From: a virus
Virus record (IMG/VR): IMGVR_UViG_3300044640_001635
Coordinates: 1 to 29,569 of that record
DNA length: 29,569 nt
Reading direction: 5' to 3' (one strand)
Part shown: in pieces, positions 14,458 through 27,300 of the stretch
Numbering within the stretch: the first letter of the stretch is position 1
Layout of the letters: each line of letters opens with the position of its first letter
The notes under the pieces: generated by a model
Seen by the model: only the letters and a program-made list of their open reading frames with translations
Told to the model about the DNA's origin: nothing
Databases searched by the model: none
Made by a program: the position numbers and the translations under genes

Positions 14458-14832
14458 ATGCCTACATTTATTGGTTTTAACACTATCAATCAAAACAAAA
14501 AGTTCACACTGACTGATGCCCAATTGGTCAAACGTGATCTTTCCAACGCACTAAACATTCAGCCAGGCGACCTAGTGGGAAAGCCCGAGTATGGAACAAA
14601 TATCTGGAGTTATGTATTTGAAAGTCAGATACCAGAAACTTCAGCCAGGATACTAGCTGAACTACAACGAGTAGCCGGCGGCGATCCACGAATTTTTATT
14701 TCAGATGCACAAGTATACCCGCAAGACAATGGTGTGCTGATCGAACTACAAGTGATGATAGTTCCAAGCAGTACTTCAGAACGGTTGTCGTTATTTTTTG
14801 ATCAAACATCTCGACGTGCAAGCTTTATCTAA
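14458..14832 (+). CDS. gp25: gp25 baseplate wedge protein
   Basis: The protein has 124 aa, against 132 for T4 gp25. It is the sheath-anchoring wedge protein of contractile tails (GPW/gp25 family). Typical elements are FTLTDAQLVKRDLSNAL, LVGKPEYGTNIWSYVFE (the conserved PxFG-x-x-(I/L)W-x-x-(L/V)FE region), then EDS-like ISDAQVYPQDNGVLIEL and a final RLSLFF strand. No Shine-Dalgarno site is visible; the 17 nt before the ATG are taken up by a late-promoter box. gp6 follows 47 nt later, again with a late-promoter box. Confidence 0.93.
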   Translation: MPTFIGFNTINQNKKFTLTDAQLVKRDLSNALNIQPGDLVGKPEYGTNIWSYVFESQIPETSARILAELQRVAGGDPRIFISDAQVYPQDNGVLIELQVMIVPSSTSERLSLFFDQTSRRASFI

Positions 14833-14853
14833 AAGTACATAGTTTATTTGGGC

Positions 14854-14862
14854 CATAAATAC
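14854..14862 (+). promoter_or_regulatory. T4-type late promoter box before gp6
   Basis: CATAAATAC (followed by TC) matches the T4 late consensus TATAAATACT at all but the first base. The expected start, about 6 nt after the box, gives a leader of about 13 nt before the gp6 ATG at 14880. A weak ribosome site CGAGA (14871-14875) lies in that leader. Confidence 0.7.
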
Positions 14863-14879
14863 TCAAACAACGAGATACT

Positions 14880-17800
14880 ATGGCCAAGACAACACGACAA
14901 ACCGCAATATTTGGTGTAGAAGACTGGAAGAGACTCTATCAAACTTATAGAGAAGCCGACTTCCAATCCTACGATTTTGAGACATTACGCAAGAGCTTTG
15001 TTGACTACCTGCGTCTTTACTACCCTGAAACATTTAACGACTACATTGAGTCAAGCGAGTTTATTGCATTGCTTGATGTCATGGCGTTTATGGGACAGGC
15101 ACTGGCATTCCGCAATGATCTCAATACCCGTGAAAACTTCCTAGACACCGCTGAACGAAGAGATTCAGTTGTGCGCCTGGCCAATTTGGTCAGTTACACA
15201 CCCAAGCGTAACACCTCGTCTCAGGGATATCTAAAGGTATTTTCAGTTAGCACAACTGAAAGTGTGGTTGATTACAATGGCATTAACTTGGCCAATGTAA
15301 CTATTGACTGGAATGATCCAACCAACCCCAACTGGCTAGAACAATTTACAACTATTGTTAACTCGTCGCTGCTCGCAAGCCAAAAATTTGGTCGCCCGGG
15401 CAATAAACAAACAATCCTTGGCGTTGGCACCGATGAATATACTGTTAATTTAGTTCCGGGCTATCTACCAGTGGTTCCGTACACCGCAGTAGTGGATGGT
15501 GTCAACATGCCGTTTGAGGTTACCAGTGCAACCAGCATTGGTAAAGCTTATGTCTATGAGCCACCACCACAACCAAATGGTGCATTTAACATATTGTATC
15601 GAAATGATGGCCTGGGTTTTGGCAGTAACAACACTGGATTCTTTTTCTTGTTCAAACAAGGAGTGTTGCAGAATCAAGATTTTAACTTAGCTGAAGCAAT
15701 TCCCAATCGAACAGTTGCTATCAATATTGAAGGTTGTAACGAACAAGATCATTGGTTATACAAACTAGATGATGTGGGTAGTGTTGCCTCTGAATGGACA
15801 TTTGTTAACAATATTTTTGCTGGAGCAGTTGAGCAGTTGGCTCCTGACCAGCGAACATTGTATTCTATTACCAGCAGAGTCAACGATCAAATTACGCTGA
15901 CATTTGGTGACGGCGTATTCTCCAGCATCCCAGTGGGAACTTTTAGAACTTATGTTCGTGCAAGTAATGGACTTGAATACATTATCAATCCAGAAGAAAT
16001 GCAGAACATAGTTGTGCCCATTAGCTATATTAGCCGTCAAGGACGATTGGAAACAATTACATTCACATGTGGTATAACCACACCGGTGACAAATGCCCAA
16101 GCTAGAGAATCTCTAGCAGAGATCAAACAACGTGCCCCTGCACGTTACTACACACAGAACCGCATGGTCAACGGCGAAGATTATAACAACTTCCCGTTCA
16201 CTGAATTTAACTCAATCATCAAGAGCAAATCTGTTGTACGTAGCAGCATTGGCTCTTCAAGATATATTGATCTCACTGATGTCACTGGCAAATATTCTAG
16301 TACCAATATCTTTGCCAGCGATGGTGTAATTTATCGCGAAAATGTTTTGCCTAGTTTTGAGTTTAGTTGGTTCAATCGTAATGACATTGTTGATGTATTG
16401 AGTAGATCAGTTTACCCAGTTGTGGCAGGCCGTAGCTTGTTGCAATTTTATTATGAAAATTTTCCTCGTCCGCCACTGACTGTAATCGGCGCAGGATGGA
16501 ATCAATCCACAAGCCTAGTTAATGAAACCAGCGGCTATTTTTACTATGGTCCGCAGAAAACACCGTTACCACTTGGTCAGTACACAAACAACAATGCCAA
16601 ATACATAACAGTTGGCAGCTTGGTACAATTTAGAGCTCCAACGGGTCAATTTTTTGATGCCAACAATCGGTTGCAAACTGGCACACCCACTCGCGCTGAC
16701 GAGAAATTAACAATCTGGGCATCAGTTACTTCAGTAGTGGTTGATGGCACTGCGCAAGGCCTGGGCAATTTGCCCAACGGTGTGGGTCCAGTAACTCTTA
16801 ACAATTTTGTACCAACTGGCGCACTTGCGCAGGTTGTAATTCCAAGATTTATCAATCAACTGCCGTTGACCTTGCAACAAAGCATGATTCAACAAATTGA
16901 ACTATTCCGTAATTTCGGCATTGGATTTGATAACCTAAACGGCACTTGGTATCTAATTAGTAGTACCAATTTAGCATCCACATCGCCATTTAGTTTGAGT
17001 TACGCACAAAACACCCAAGGGTTAAATCTTGATGCAAGTTGGCTGATTCAGTTTACCACAAATGGCCAAGGCTATGTGGTCACCTCTCGTGGTCTAGACT
17101 ATAAATTTGCCAGCGTGTTGCAAACTCGATTTTACTATGATGGCAACGGCCTAGTGTATGACAGCACAACTGGTTCAGTGATCAATGACTATATCAAGGT
17201 GTTGAAAATAAATTCCAAGCCTGACACAAACGAGCCTTTGCCATCTGATATTGTCATGGACATCATTGGGCAACCCATTCAAAGCGATGGATATGTTAAC
17301 GATTACGAAGTTGACATCAGTTATGTGGACAGCGATGGCGATGGTATAGCAGATGATCCTGACTTCTTTGATACCATAGTTGAACCATCAGTTGATCCAT
17401 CAACTAAACTGGTATTTTTCCGTCAGACAGTAGATTTTGATGATCTTGAAAGATACTTGCCAGTAGAACCAGGAGTGGTGATCAGCAGGTACGCTACTCT
17501 CGATGATGTTGAATTGGTCAAGAGCGAGTATGTAAATGGACAAGTATTTTACACCACATCCACAGACAAGTTTTATCAACTTGAAGTTTTGTTTGTGAAT
17601 GGAATACAACAACGAACACTAGTTGAGTTGAGTTCTTACATAGCTCGGGTAGGACGCGGTGCTCTGTCGTTCCAATATCGTCACAACAGTGCACTAACAA
17701 ACATAATTGATCCAGGCACCACCAACATTATTGATATGTACTTGGTGACTCAAAGCTACTACACAGCGTATCAAAATTACATTACTGACACCACTGGCAC

Positions 17801-18380
17801 AGTGCCACAACCAGCACCACCAGATATAGCACAGCTAACTACAGCATATTCAACTCTTGATGACTACAAAATGATTTCAGACAACATTGTTTTTAATTCA
17901 GTAACGTTTAAACCATTGTTTGGAGCCAAAGCACCCTTGCAACTACAGGGCATTATCAAAGTGGTCAAGGCTTTGAACACAGTTGCAAGTGACAGCGAAA
18001 TCAAGAGTCAAGTTGTTGCCAAGATTAATGAATATTTTACTATTGACAAATGGGATTTTGGTGATAGTTTTTATTTCTCAGAATTGGCTGCTTATCTGCA
18101 CAGACAACTAGGATCCATAATCAGTTCAGTTGTGTTGGTGCCACTCAACCCTCTAAAAAGTTTTGGTGACTTGTATGAAATACGATCAGCACCAAATGAA
18201 ATTTTTGTAAGCGCGGCAACTGTCAGCGACATCGAGGTAATTTCGGCACTAACACAAAGCAATATCCGAAGTCAAACTTCGGTATCAGGATTATATCCAG
18301 TAACCTCAATTGGTGCGCCTGGCATCACGATTGGACAAACTGGAACAACACCACTCACTAATGGTGGGAGTAACTACTAA
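14880..18380 (+). CDS. gp6: gp6 baseplate wedge protein (1166 aa)
   Basis: This is the main wedge component, which forms the inner baseplate ring with gp7 and gp53 and contacts gp25 (baseplate J family). The N-terminus DFETLRKSFVDYLRLYYPE, EFIALLDVMAFMGQALAFRN and NFLDTAERRDSVVRLANLVS is the gp6 signature. LTFGDGVFSSIPVGTFR and ARYYTQNRMVNGEDYNNFPF belong to the central baseplate-J region. The C-terminal part includes FGDSFYFSELAAYLHRQLG. It is much longer than T4 gp6 (660 aa) because of inserted beta-rich segments. One segment has DSDGDGIADDPDFFD (residues 817-831), a calcium-binding-type acidic loop. The stop overlaps the next ATG by one base, and GGGAG (18366-18370) inside its end serves that gene. 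Confidence 0.93.
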   Translation: MAKTTRQTAIFGVEDWKRLYQTYREADFQSYDFETLRKSFVDYLRLYYPETFNDYIESSEFIALLDVMAFMGQALAFRNDLNTRENFLDTAERRDSVVRLANLVSYTPKRNTSSQGYLKVFSVSTTESVVDYNGINLANVTIDWNDPTNPNWLEQFTTIVNSSLLASQKFGRPGNKQTILGVGTDEYTVNLVPGYLPVVPYTAVVDGVNMPFEVTSATSIGKAYVYEPPPQPNGAFNILYRNDGLGFGSNNTGFFFLFKQGVLQNQDFNLAEAIPNRTVAINIEGCNEQDHWLYKLDDVGSVASEWTFVNNIFAGAVEQLAPDQRTLYSITSRVNDQITLTFGDGVFSSIPVGTFRTYVRASNGLEYIINPEEMQNIVVPISYISRQGRLETITFTCGITTPVTNAQARESLAEIKQRAPARYYTQNRMVNGEDYNNFPFTEFNSIIKSKSVVRSSIGSSRYIDLTDVTGKYSSTNIFASDGVIYRENVLPSFEFSWFNRNDIVDVLSRSVYPVVAGRSLLQFYYENFPRPPLTVIGAGWNQSTSLVNETSGYFYYGPQKTPLPLGQYTNNNAKYITVGSLVQFRAPTGQFFDANNRLQTGTPTRADEKLTIWASVTSVVVDGTAQGLGNLPNGVGPVTLNNFVPTGALAQVVIPRFINQLPLTLQQSMIQQIELFRNFGIGFDNLNGTWYLISSTNLASTSPFSLSYAQNTQGLNLDASWLIQFTTNGQGYVVTSRGLDYKFASVLQTRFYYDGNGLVYDSTTGSVINDYIKVLKINSKPDTNEPLPSDIVMDIIGQPIQSDGYVNDYEVDISYVDSDGDGIADDPDFFDTIVEPSVDPSTKLVFFRQTVDFDDLERYLPVEPGVVISRYATLDDVELVKSEYVNGQVFYTTSTDKFYQLEVLFVNGIQQRTLVELSSYIARVGRGALSFQYRHNSALTNIIDPGTTNIIDMYLVTQSYYTAYQNYITDTTGTVPQPAPPDIAQLTTAYSTLDDYKMISDNIVFNSVTFKPLFGAKAPLQLQGIIKVVKALNTVASDSEIKSQVVAKINEYFTIDKWDFGDSFYFSELAAYLHRQLGSIISSVVLVPLNPLKSFGDLYEIRSAPNEIFVSAATVSDIEVISALTQSNIRSQTSVSGLYPVTSIGAPGITIGQTGTTPLTNGGSNY

Positions 18381-21300
18381 TGGCATTACACAGAACCGTT
18401 GATCTTTTACCAGAGATTTTTCGTACAGGTACGAACCGCAAGTTTTTGGCAGCAACCCTAGACCAATTAACCCAGGAACCCAATGTTAATCGTACTCAAG
18501 GATACGTGGGGCGTCGAGTTGGTCCAGGCGTAAATCCTGCTGACAAATATTTGACAGAACCAACTGCAACTCGTACAGACTATCAGCTTGAGCCCGGTGT
18601 GGTATTGTTGGACCCCAACACATCACGTGCTCGTGATGTAATGACATATCCGGGCATAATTGATGCATTGAATTTGCAAAAAGGCGATGTCTCACGTCAA
18701 GATCGGTTGTTTGAAAGCGAATACTATTCGTGGGATCCATTCTGCGACCTTGATAAATTCAATAACTACAGCCAATATTATTGGTTGCCAACAGGACCGT
18801 CATCAGTTGATGTTGGATCCAGTGATGTGTTGTTGACTGATGATTTTGCAGTTACTCGAACAGACACAGCATATCAATTCTTTGGAGTCCTAGGTAACAA
18901 TCCAGTCATCACACTAGCACGTGGTGGATCATATACATTTGATGTCAATCAACTTGGTTACAATTTTTGGATTCAAGCCGCGCCTGGTATTAATGGTCGA
19001 TTACCGCAAACACCAAATATCAGCAGCAGAGATGTATACGGTGTAACCAACAACGGCGACGATGTTGGTACTATCACCTTTGATGTTCCGTTAAAAAATG
19101 CTCAAGATTTTTATTATGCTCTAAACACACGGGCACCAGTTGACCTAGTTGCGCCAGAATTAAAATTCAATCAACTCAACAATATATACGTGTCGGCATT
19201 CCTAGCAGCCAATCCCACTGGGGTTGATGGTATCACTGAGTTAGATGGTCGAACAATAATTTTTACAAATCAGATTTCTGACCCAGCTGCTGGTGGCTGG
19301 CAAATTAACACACAGTTTGATCCAATAAACACTGGAGACACAGGTGCACTTGGTACATATGATTCAATTTTGTTTGACCAAACCACTGACATAACACTAC
19401 AAAGTCAGCGTTACAGCATTTGGCAAATCAACTATGTCTACGATAACGACGGTCAGCCATTTATGCAACTTAGTAGCATTGCTGAAGTTCCAGCACTGAC
19501 TAAATTTCGCATTGATTACGGAACACAATACAGCAGTACAGTTTGGTACAAAGCCGACACTGGCTACTTTGAACAACAACCTTTGTTGACGGCCATACAA
19601 GATACATTGTACTATCAAGATAGTGTAAACCCAGAAATTTTTGGTCAGATTAGACTAATTGATGCAGATGCGTCGGCGCCAATTGACATCAACGAAATTA
19701 TTGGAGCCAAAAACTATACCAGCCCAAATGGTGTAGTGTTTACCAATGGATTAAAAGTACAATTTCGCGGAGTCACGAGTCCTGCTGGATATGAAAATCT
19801 AGAATACTATGTTGAAGGAGTGGGCACAGGCCCTGGATCAATTGCCAAAGTTGGATTTGTTGACGGGCAAGCATATTTTGGTCCTTGGCACGTGTACAAT
19901 GGCCAAAAGATTACTGGCCTGGCCTCGTCAACTGATTTTCAACAATACATTTATGATTCAGTTGATGAAAGCATTGCTAATCTTGGAGCAGGGGCACCAG
20001 AAGGTGCACCGTTACCAACTGCTTCAGTTGCAGGTGCGGCATTAGGCAACGGAATACGGCTTGTGCCAGTGTCCGACATGATCACGCCTGAAACATACAC
20101 AACAAGTGAACTTGTTCCATATTCAAGCATTCCGTATGATACCGGCGGATACGATGCAAATTTAAATTCACCGTTGGTACCAGACTACCTGGTACAGAAC
20201 CGCTCTAGTCAAAGTAGAAACGCTTGGAGCCGTTGCAACCGTTGGTTCCACATTGATGTTATCAACTACAGTGCTGAACGAAACAATCAACCTTCAGTGG
20301 TCAATAATGACCAACGTGCAAAACGACCAATCATTGAATTCCGGGCAAATCTTGACCTTTGGAACACTGGCACACAGGCCAAAGAGCCAGTTAATATCAT
20401 TGACTTTCAAACCACCGACGCACTTGGCAATGTCAACGGACAGACTGGATATGGGGTAGATGGCTACAACTTTTTGAATGGTACTCGTGTAATTTTTGCA
20501 GCCGACATTGATCCGGCAGTGCGAAACAAAATTTACACAGTTAGATTTATTGACCCAACCAATTCTGGAACACTGATTATTGATCTAGTGCCGGCTGCTG
20601 ATGGCAATCCGCTATATGATCAGACCGTGGTGAGTTTAAACGGTCTAAATCAACAAGGCAAAAGCTTTTGGTTTAATGGTGTAACATGGCAGTTGGCACA
20701 GCAAAAAACCAAAGTAAATCAAGCGCCGCTATTTGATGTTTATGACATCAATGGATTTAGTTTTGGTGATCGTGCAGTATATCCTAGCACTACCTTTACT
20801 GGTAGTCGATTGTTTGGTTACACTGATGGCGGCCAGTCAGTTACCGACGTTGTGCTGGGCTTCCCGCTAAAGTTTTTGAACATCAACAACGTTGGCGATA
20901 TACTATTTTCTAATTATCTTTACACCGACACATTTATCTACGTGCGTGACAAAACCAGCACAACCCAGGCTATCAGCACAGGATTTGTGCGTCAGTACAT
21001 TGATCGCACATCATTCTCTAGTCAACTGGGCTGGCAACCAGCGGCAGCTAAAAATCGTAGCCGCCAGGTGTTCAGATTTACCTATGACGCAACTCCGCTG
21101 ATATTAGACGTTCCGGTTGACACTAGTTCAGTCTACCCACCAGTGCAAGTGTTTGCCGATGGAGTATTTGTTGATACTACCAAGTACTCAACTACAGTAA
21201 GCGACACGTCGACTACTATAACATTCAATGTTACGATTCCGGTAAACACCATAATTGAACTGCAAGTTATCAGCAACTATGCTAGCAAGATTGGATTCTA

Positions 21301-24300
21301 TCAAGTACCATTGAATTTAGAAAACAATGCTCCAAACGGAAACAGCCCACAGTTCACACTTGGCACAATTCGCACACACTACGATAGTATTGGACAAAAT
21401 TTACGTGGTCTAGTGGGGGTAATTAACGGTGCTAACAATTCTCGCGATCTCGGCGACATTATTCCTTACGGCACAAACATTGTGCAACATTCATCACCGC
21501 TGGTATTACCCGGTGTGTATCTGCGCGACCCGCAATATGAATTGTTTAATTCGCTGACCTTTAGCAATCAGGAGTACAGCAAGTACAAAGCTCGATTGAC
21601 CGATCTTGCGGGCCAAGGCGACTTTATTAATTCAACACCAACCCAAGTACTAGACAGTGTGCTGTCAGAAATGACTCTTGGCAAGACTGAGATGTTTCCG
21701 TTTTACTGGAGTGACATGATTCCAGGTGGCGAAACATACACAGAAATCAACTATACCTACTCGCAAGTCAGCACAGATGTATTTGGTATTAATAAAGTTT
21801 ATGATTTTACCCAGTCCAATTTCCAGAGCGTATTGGTTTATTTAAATGGTACAATTCTAACTCGTGGGTATGATTACACTGTTTCTACCAACAGCGCAAC
21901 AATCACAATCTCTGCACCGCTGGCCATTGGTGATTTAATTACAATTCGAGAATACGATACTACGTATGGTAGTTTTATCCCCAACACGCCCACAAAGATG
22001 GGCTTGTACCCAGCGTACCGTCCAGAAATTTATCTAGACGAAACATACGTTGAGCCGACGTTGGTGATTCGTGGACACGATGGGTCAATTACCATAGCGT
22101 TTGGTGACTACCGCGACAATGTGTTGCTGGAATTTGAGACTCGTATTTTCAACAACCTTAAAATTGTTACACCGGTGCCATTAGACGCAGATGATGTAAT
22201 CCCTGGGCAGTTCCGCACAACCGACTATTCATTAACTGAAATTAATTCAATCTTGTTGCCAGATTTTCTATCATGGGTTGGCTGGAACAAGTTGGATTAT
22301 ACTTCACAAAACTATCTACCAAACAATCCATTCACCTACAACTATAGTCAGAGTGGTAACCGTCTCACCGCGCAACCTTTGTTGGGTGCATGGCGTGGTA
22401 TCTATGAATATTTCTATGATACTATCACACCCAACACTACTCCGTGGGAAATGTTAGGTTTTAGTCAAGAACCGTATTGGTGGGAGGATGCATATGGTCC
22501 TGCACCATACACATCAGGAAACTTGGTGTTGTGGCGCGACCTAGAACGTGGGTACATTGCAGATCCGTTGTCTCCAAGGATTGATCCGCGATACGCTCGT
22601 CCAGGCTTAACAACTGTTATCCCAGCAGGTACCGAAGGTGCACTGTTGGATCCGTTGCAGTCTACAGTTGGAAACTATGATGCAACCAGTTTCCGTCGTA
22701 GTTGGACATTTGGTGATGATGGTCCTGTAGAAAACGCCTGGAGAACCAGTTCAGCTTGGCCGTTTGCAGTCATGCGCTTGTTGGCATTAACAAAACCAGC
22801 TGAATTTTTTAGCCTGTTTGCTGATCGTGATCGTTATGTGTACAACACTGGCATTGAACAGTATCTATGGGATAACCGTTACAGACTTGAAGCCAGTAAC
22901 CTGACACCGTTATACGGCAATGGGGTTAGCAAAGCCAGCTACAACAACTGGATTATTGATTATAATCAACAGCGAGGCGTTGATAGTTCGTCGCTGTTAT
23001 CTAGAACGTTGGCCAATGTTGATGTAAGACTTTGCTGGCGCACAGCAGCATTTACTGATAAGAATTATTTAAAAATTTACTCTGAACGGTCAACTCCAAC
23101 TGGTACAAACAACAGCTTGTTGCTGCCAGACGAAAGTTATCAGGTTTTGTTGTATCAAAATCAACCTTTTGAACAAGTGACCTATAGTGGAGTAATTGTT
23201 CAACGCACCGACACTGGGTGGGCAGTTTTTGGTTACAACAGTGTTGCTAGCTATTTTGAAATTGCAGTATCCAAGCCAACAGGACAGTTTGTTGTGGTAT
23301 CAGCTGGCGGCTCGCAGGAGCGTGTGTCAATCGAGTACTCAAATACAGTCGCACAGATTCCTTATGGATTTGTATTCACCAGTCAGGCAGCAGTGTGTGA
23401 TTTCTTGTACAGCTATGGCAAGTTGTTGGCTGACCGCGGCATGACTTTTGAAGGAATTGAAAACGGTTATATCATGAACTGGCCGCAAATGGCACAGGAA
23501 TTTTTGTATTGGAGCAACCAAGGATGGACTTCAGGTAGTATTATCAACTTGAACCCGGCTGCAACAAGTATTTCAGTTCTACGACCTGGGGCAGTGGTTG
23601 AAAGCATACAGCCACCAAGACTTGATAGCATTGTGCTAAATCAAAATCGCACTGCAATATCTCCAAGCGAGTTGGTAATTGATCGATTTGAAAACACATT
23701 TAAAATCTCAACAACAACATCAAGTTTTATTAACTTTTTGAATCTGAGATTTACAGCATACGAACACATGGTGGTGTTGGACAATCGAAGTATTTTTGCT
23801 GATCTAATCTACGATCCTGTGACAGGTGCCCGCCAAAGCCGCGTGCTGGTTTCGGGATGGCTAACAGGAGATTGGAACGGAACAGTTAATGCTCCTGGTT
23901 TTGTTCTCAATCAAGACAACATTCAAGAATGGCAACCAAATAGCAAGTACACCAAGGGCGACATTGTGTTGTTCAAGGATCAGTACTGGAGTGCAAGCAC
24001 CATCATCAGGCCCAGCGCAGAATTTGATTTCAGCCTGTGGATCAAGAGCGACTACGGACAAATACAAAAAGGATTGTTGCCTAACTCTGCCAACGCCAGC
24101 GATCAACTGGCACGATCTTACAGCGTATATGATGCCAACCTTGAAACAGAAGTTGACATTTTCAGCTATGGGCTAATTGGATTCCGTCCTCGACAGTACA
24201 TGCAGTCATTAAATCTTGACGATGTTAGTCAGGTCAATCTGTATCAACAGTTTCTTGGTACAAAAGGAACAGTTCGTGCAACCAACTTGTTCAGTCTAGC

Positions 24301-27300
24301 TAATCTTGGAAAAGAAATCGCTGAGTACAGCATATATGAATACTGGGCCATGTTGCGTAGCACGTATGGAGCAAATGCCAACAGAAGTTTTGTTGAATTT
24401 CTACTGAACGAAGCCAAGTTAACAAGTGATCCATCGTTGATTCAACTGGTTGAACCTCAGCAAACATCACAAGCCGACCAAACAGTGCTGTTAAAAGACA
24501 TTTGGAAAAGCAGTTACAAGATAACATCAACTAATATCTTGCCCACAACAAACACCACAGTGACAGACGTTGGCCTGCCCACTGCTGGATACGTTAGTCT
24601 TGACGACGTTGACATAACAACATTTGACCTAATTGATTTAACCTCGATAATTGAACAATACTATTCAATTGGAGTTGGCACTACAATCTGGACAGCACGA
24701 GTCAACACATATGACTGGGGAGTGTACCGAGTGGTACAAGTTCCAGGACAGATTCTACGAATTGAAGACAACCTAGACAATGCGTCTCAAGTTACATTTG
24801 GCGCAGCTCACGGATTGTCAGTGGACGATGTTCTTGTTATCAAGAATTTTTCCAGCTCAGTTAATGGAGTATATCGAGTACTAGCAGTTACAGGAATCTA
24901 TACTGTTATAATTGATTACGTGTTTAGTACATTTGATAGATTCCAAATTGGTAACGGCCTAGGGCTTACTTTGGAAACCAACAGAGTTGCACAGCCATCG
25001 GATATACCTCAATTATCATATGCAGATCAACTGTTACCCGGAGTTAAAGTTTGGGTAGATAACAACGGCAATGGCAATTGGACAGTTTTGGAAAAAACTG
25101 AACCGTTTACAGTTGACCCTACATTAACAGCAACCACTCCAGTGGCCTATAGTCAATTTGGAGCAAGTGTTGCCCAAGGACTTGAAAACCTAAGCGCACT
25201 GATTGGAGCACCGGGATACAATCCTACCGACCAAGCAACTGCACCAGGTGCGGTCTACACGTTTGTTCGTACAGACCAAGATCGATATGAACAAAACAAC
25301 ATTTTGTTGCTAAAAGCAACAGATGCAACTGGATACGGCAACGAGATTGATGTTGGCGCTCAAAGTTGGGCAGTAGCAGGCGCCAGCACCAGCAACACTA
25401 ATCGAGGATATGTTACTACAATCTTTGTGGAACCTGGTAGCAATGTATTTGAACAGCGACAGCTATTGGTTGCTCCCGACGGCGATGAAGCGGTGCAGGG
25501 ATTATTTGGTTCTTCTGTAACCATGAGCCAAGATGAACGCTGGATGTACATCGGCGCTCCAGATGACAATGCAGTTTATGCATTTACTCGTGTTGATGTG
25601 CAATCTCAGTCAGTGACTTATATTGGTGATGGAATTACCACATCGTTCAACTGGAGCGACAGCCTAGTTATTGACTCAAACTATCCTGATCAATTGGCTG
25701 TGGTGTTAAACAATGTATTGTTGACTAACTCCACCGACTACACTGTTACTGCATCCACGGTAGAGCTTAACTCTACTCCTACAGTGGGGCAAAGAATTGT
25801 AATAACTCGCAGACAGTTAACACAACTTGATCAACAAACATATACCGGTGTAGCTCCGTCAAGTACCAGCGGTGCTGGACTTGGCGCAGAGTTCACAGTT
25901 AACCGCGTGCGTGGCGTGTACACTGTTACCTTGGAATCACCAGGTCAAGGTTACGCTGTTAACGACACCATTACAATTAATGCATCGGTTGTTGGCGGCG
26001 GAACAAGCCCGGCTAACAATATAACAATCACCGTGGATGCAGTTACTAATGTGTTGTCTGGTGAGATTAGTGAAATTTCCTACACCGGCAGTGGCGTGTC
26101 AAATACCAGTGTGTTTGCGCTCAACCAAACTCTGGCCACAGCAACCTCGCTTCATTCCTTTACTGTGCGAGTGGGCGATATGTTGTATCGTCCAAATATT
26201 GATTACACGTTTGACCCAGTCACTACTCAATTGACATTCGTTACTATTCCAGTACCTGGCGCAACAATCTTAGTTGACAGTAGTTCACATTTTGATTTTG
26301 TTGAAAAACTCACAGTACCGGGTATTGATGCTGACGCTCAATTTGGTAAATCGGTTAGTGCAACCACTACTGGTTCGCAAGTCATGATTGGTAGTCCAGA
26401 TTCAGATGCAAATGAAGAAGGACTGGTTTATGTATTTGATCGTAGTTTAGAAAAGTTTACAGTCACAGATGCAACTCAGACTGAGTATACTACTCTAAAC
26501 AGCATGTTGACTCCAGGATTTGTTGCTGTGTCTGTCAACGGTGTTTATTTGTTGCAGACTGGATTAAACATTGGTGGAACATACAGTGTGGACACTGGCA
26601 CCAAAACTGTTACAATTACTTCTCCTCTAGCAGTTGGAGATATTATACAAATTGAAACCAATCAATTTAGTCTGTTGCAAACCATACAGTCAAATAACCC
26701 AGTGGCTGCGGCAAGATTTGGCCTAAAAGTTGATCAGTGTGTGAATGATTGCAGTCTGTATATTTCGTCACCATATGATTCAGCTATTCTTTCACAAGCC
26801 GGCAAAGTTGAAGTGTATCGAAATCAAGCTCGTCTCTACGGAACAATAAGCACCACTGTTGCAAACCCAGTTTTGACAGAGGATGACTACATTCGAATTG
26901 ATGATTATTTTGTCAAATGCACCGGTACTACTATTGCTGACTTGATACTTGATATCAATACTGCTGGTATACCCAATGTAATTGCAATGCCCACTGAGGA
27001 TCTAGTGTTGCAAGGCGACGGTACAACCCGCGTGTTTGATATTGGTACCACCTATACAGATGCTTCTAGTTACACCACAGTGGTATACATTGAGGATGTG
27101 TTGCAGACATATGGCAGTGATTACACCTACGATAATACTGTTCAACAGATTACATTCACAATTCCGCCATACAATACTGCAGACATCACTGTGGTTTCTG
27201 GACGCATGATGCTGAATGTTAAAAATATTCAATCAACTCAGCGATTTAACAGAATGTCAGTTTTGCCAGGGTCGGGCACACTGTTTAATGATCTAGGATT

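Noticed and set aside
14035-14523. 162-aa proline-rich minus-strand ORF
   Set aside because: It is the antisense image of the Gly/Leu-rich end of gp5; its composition is explained by that, and it has no independent signal.
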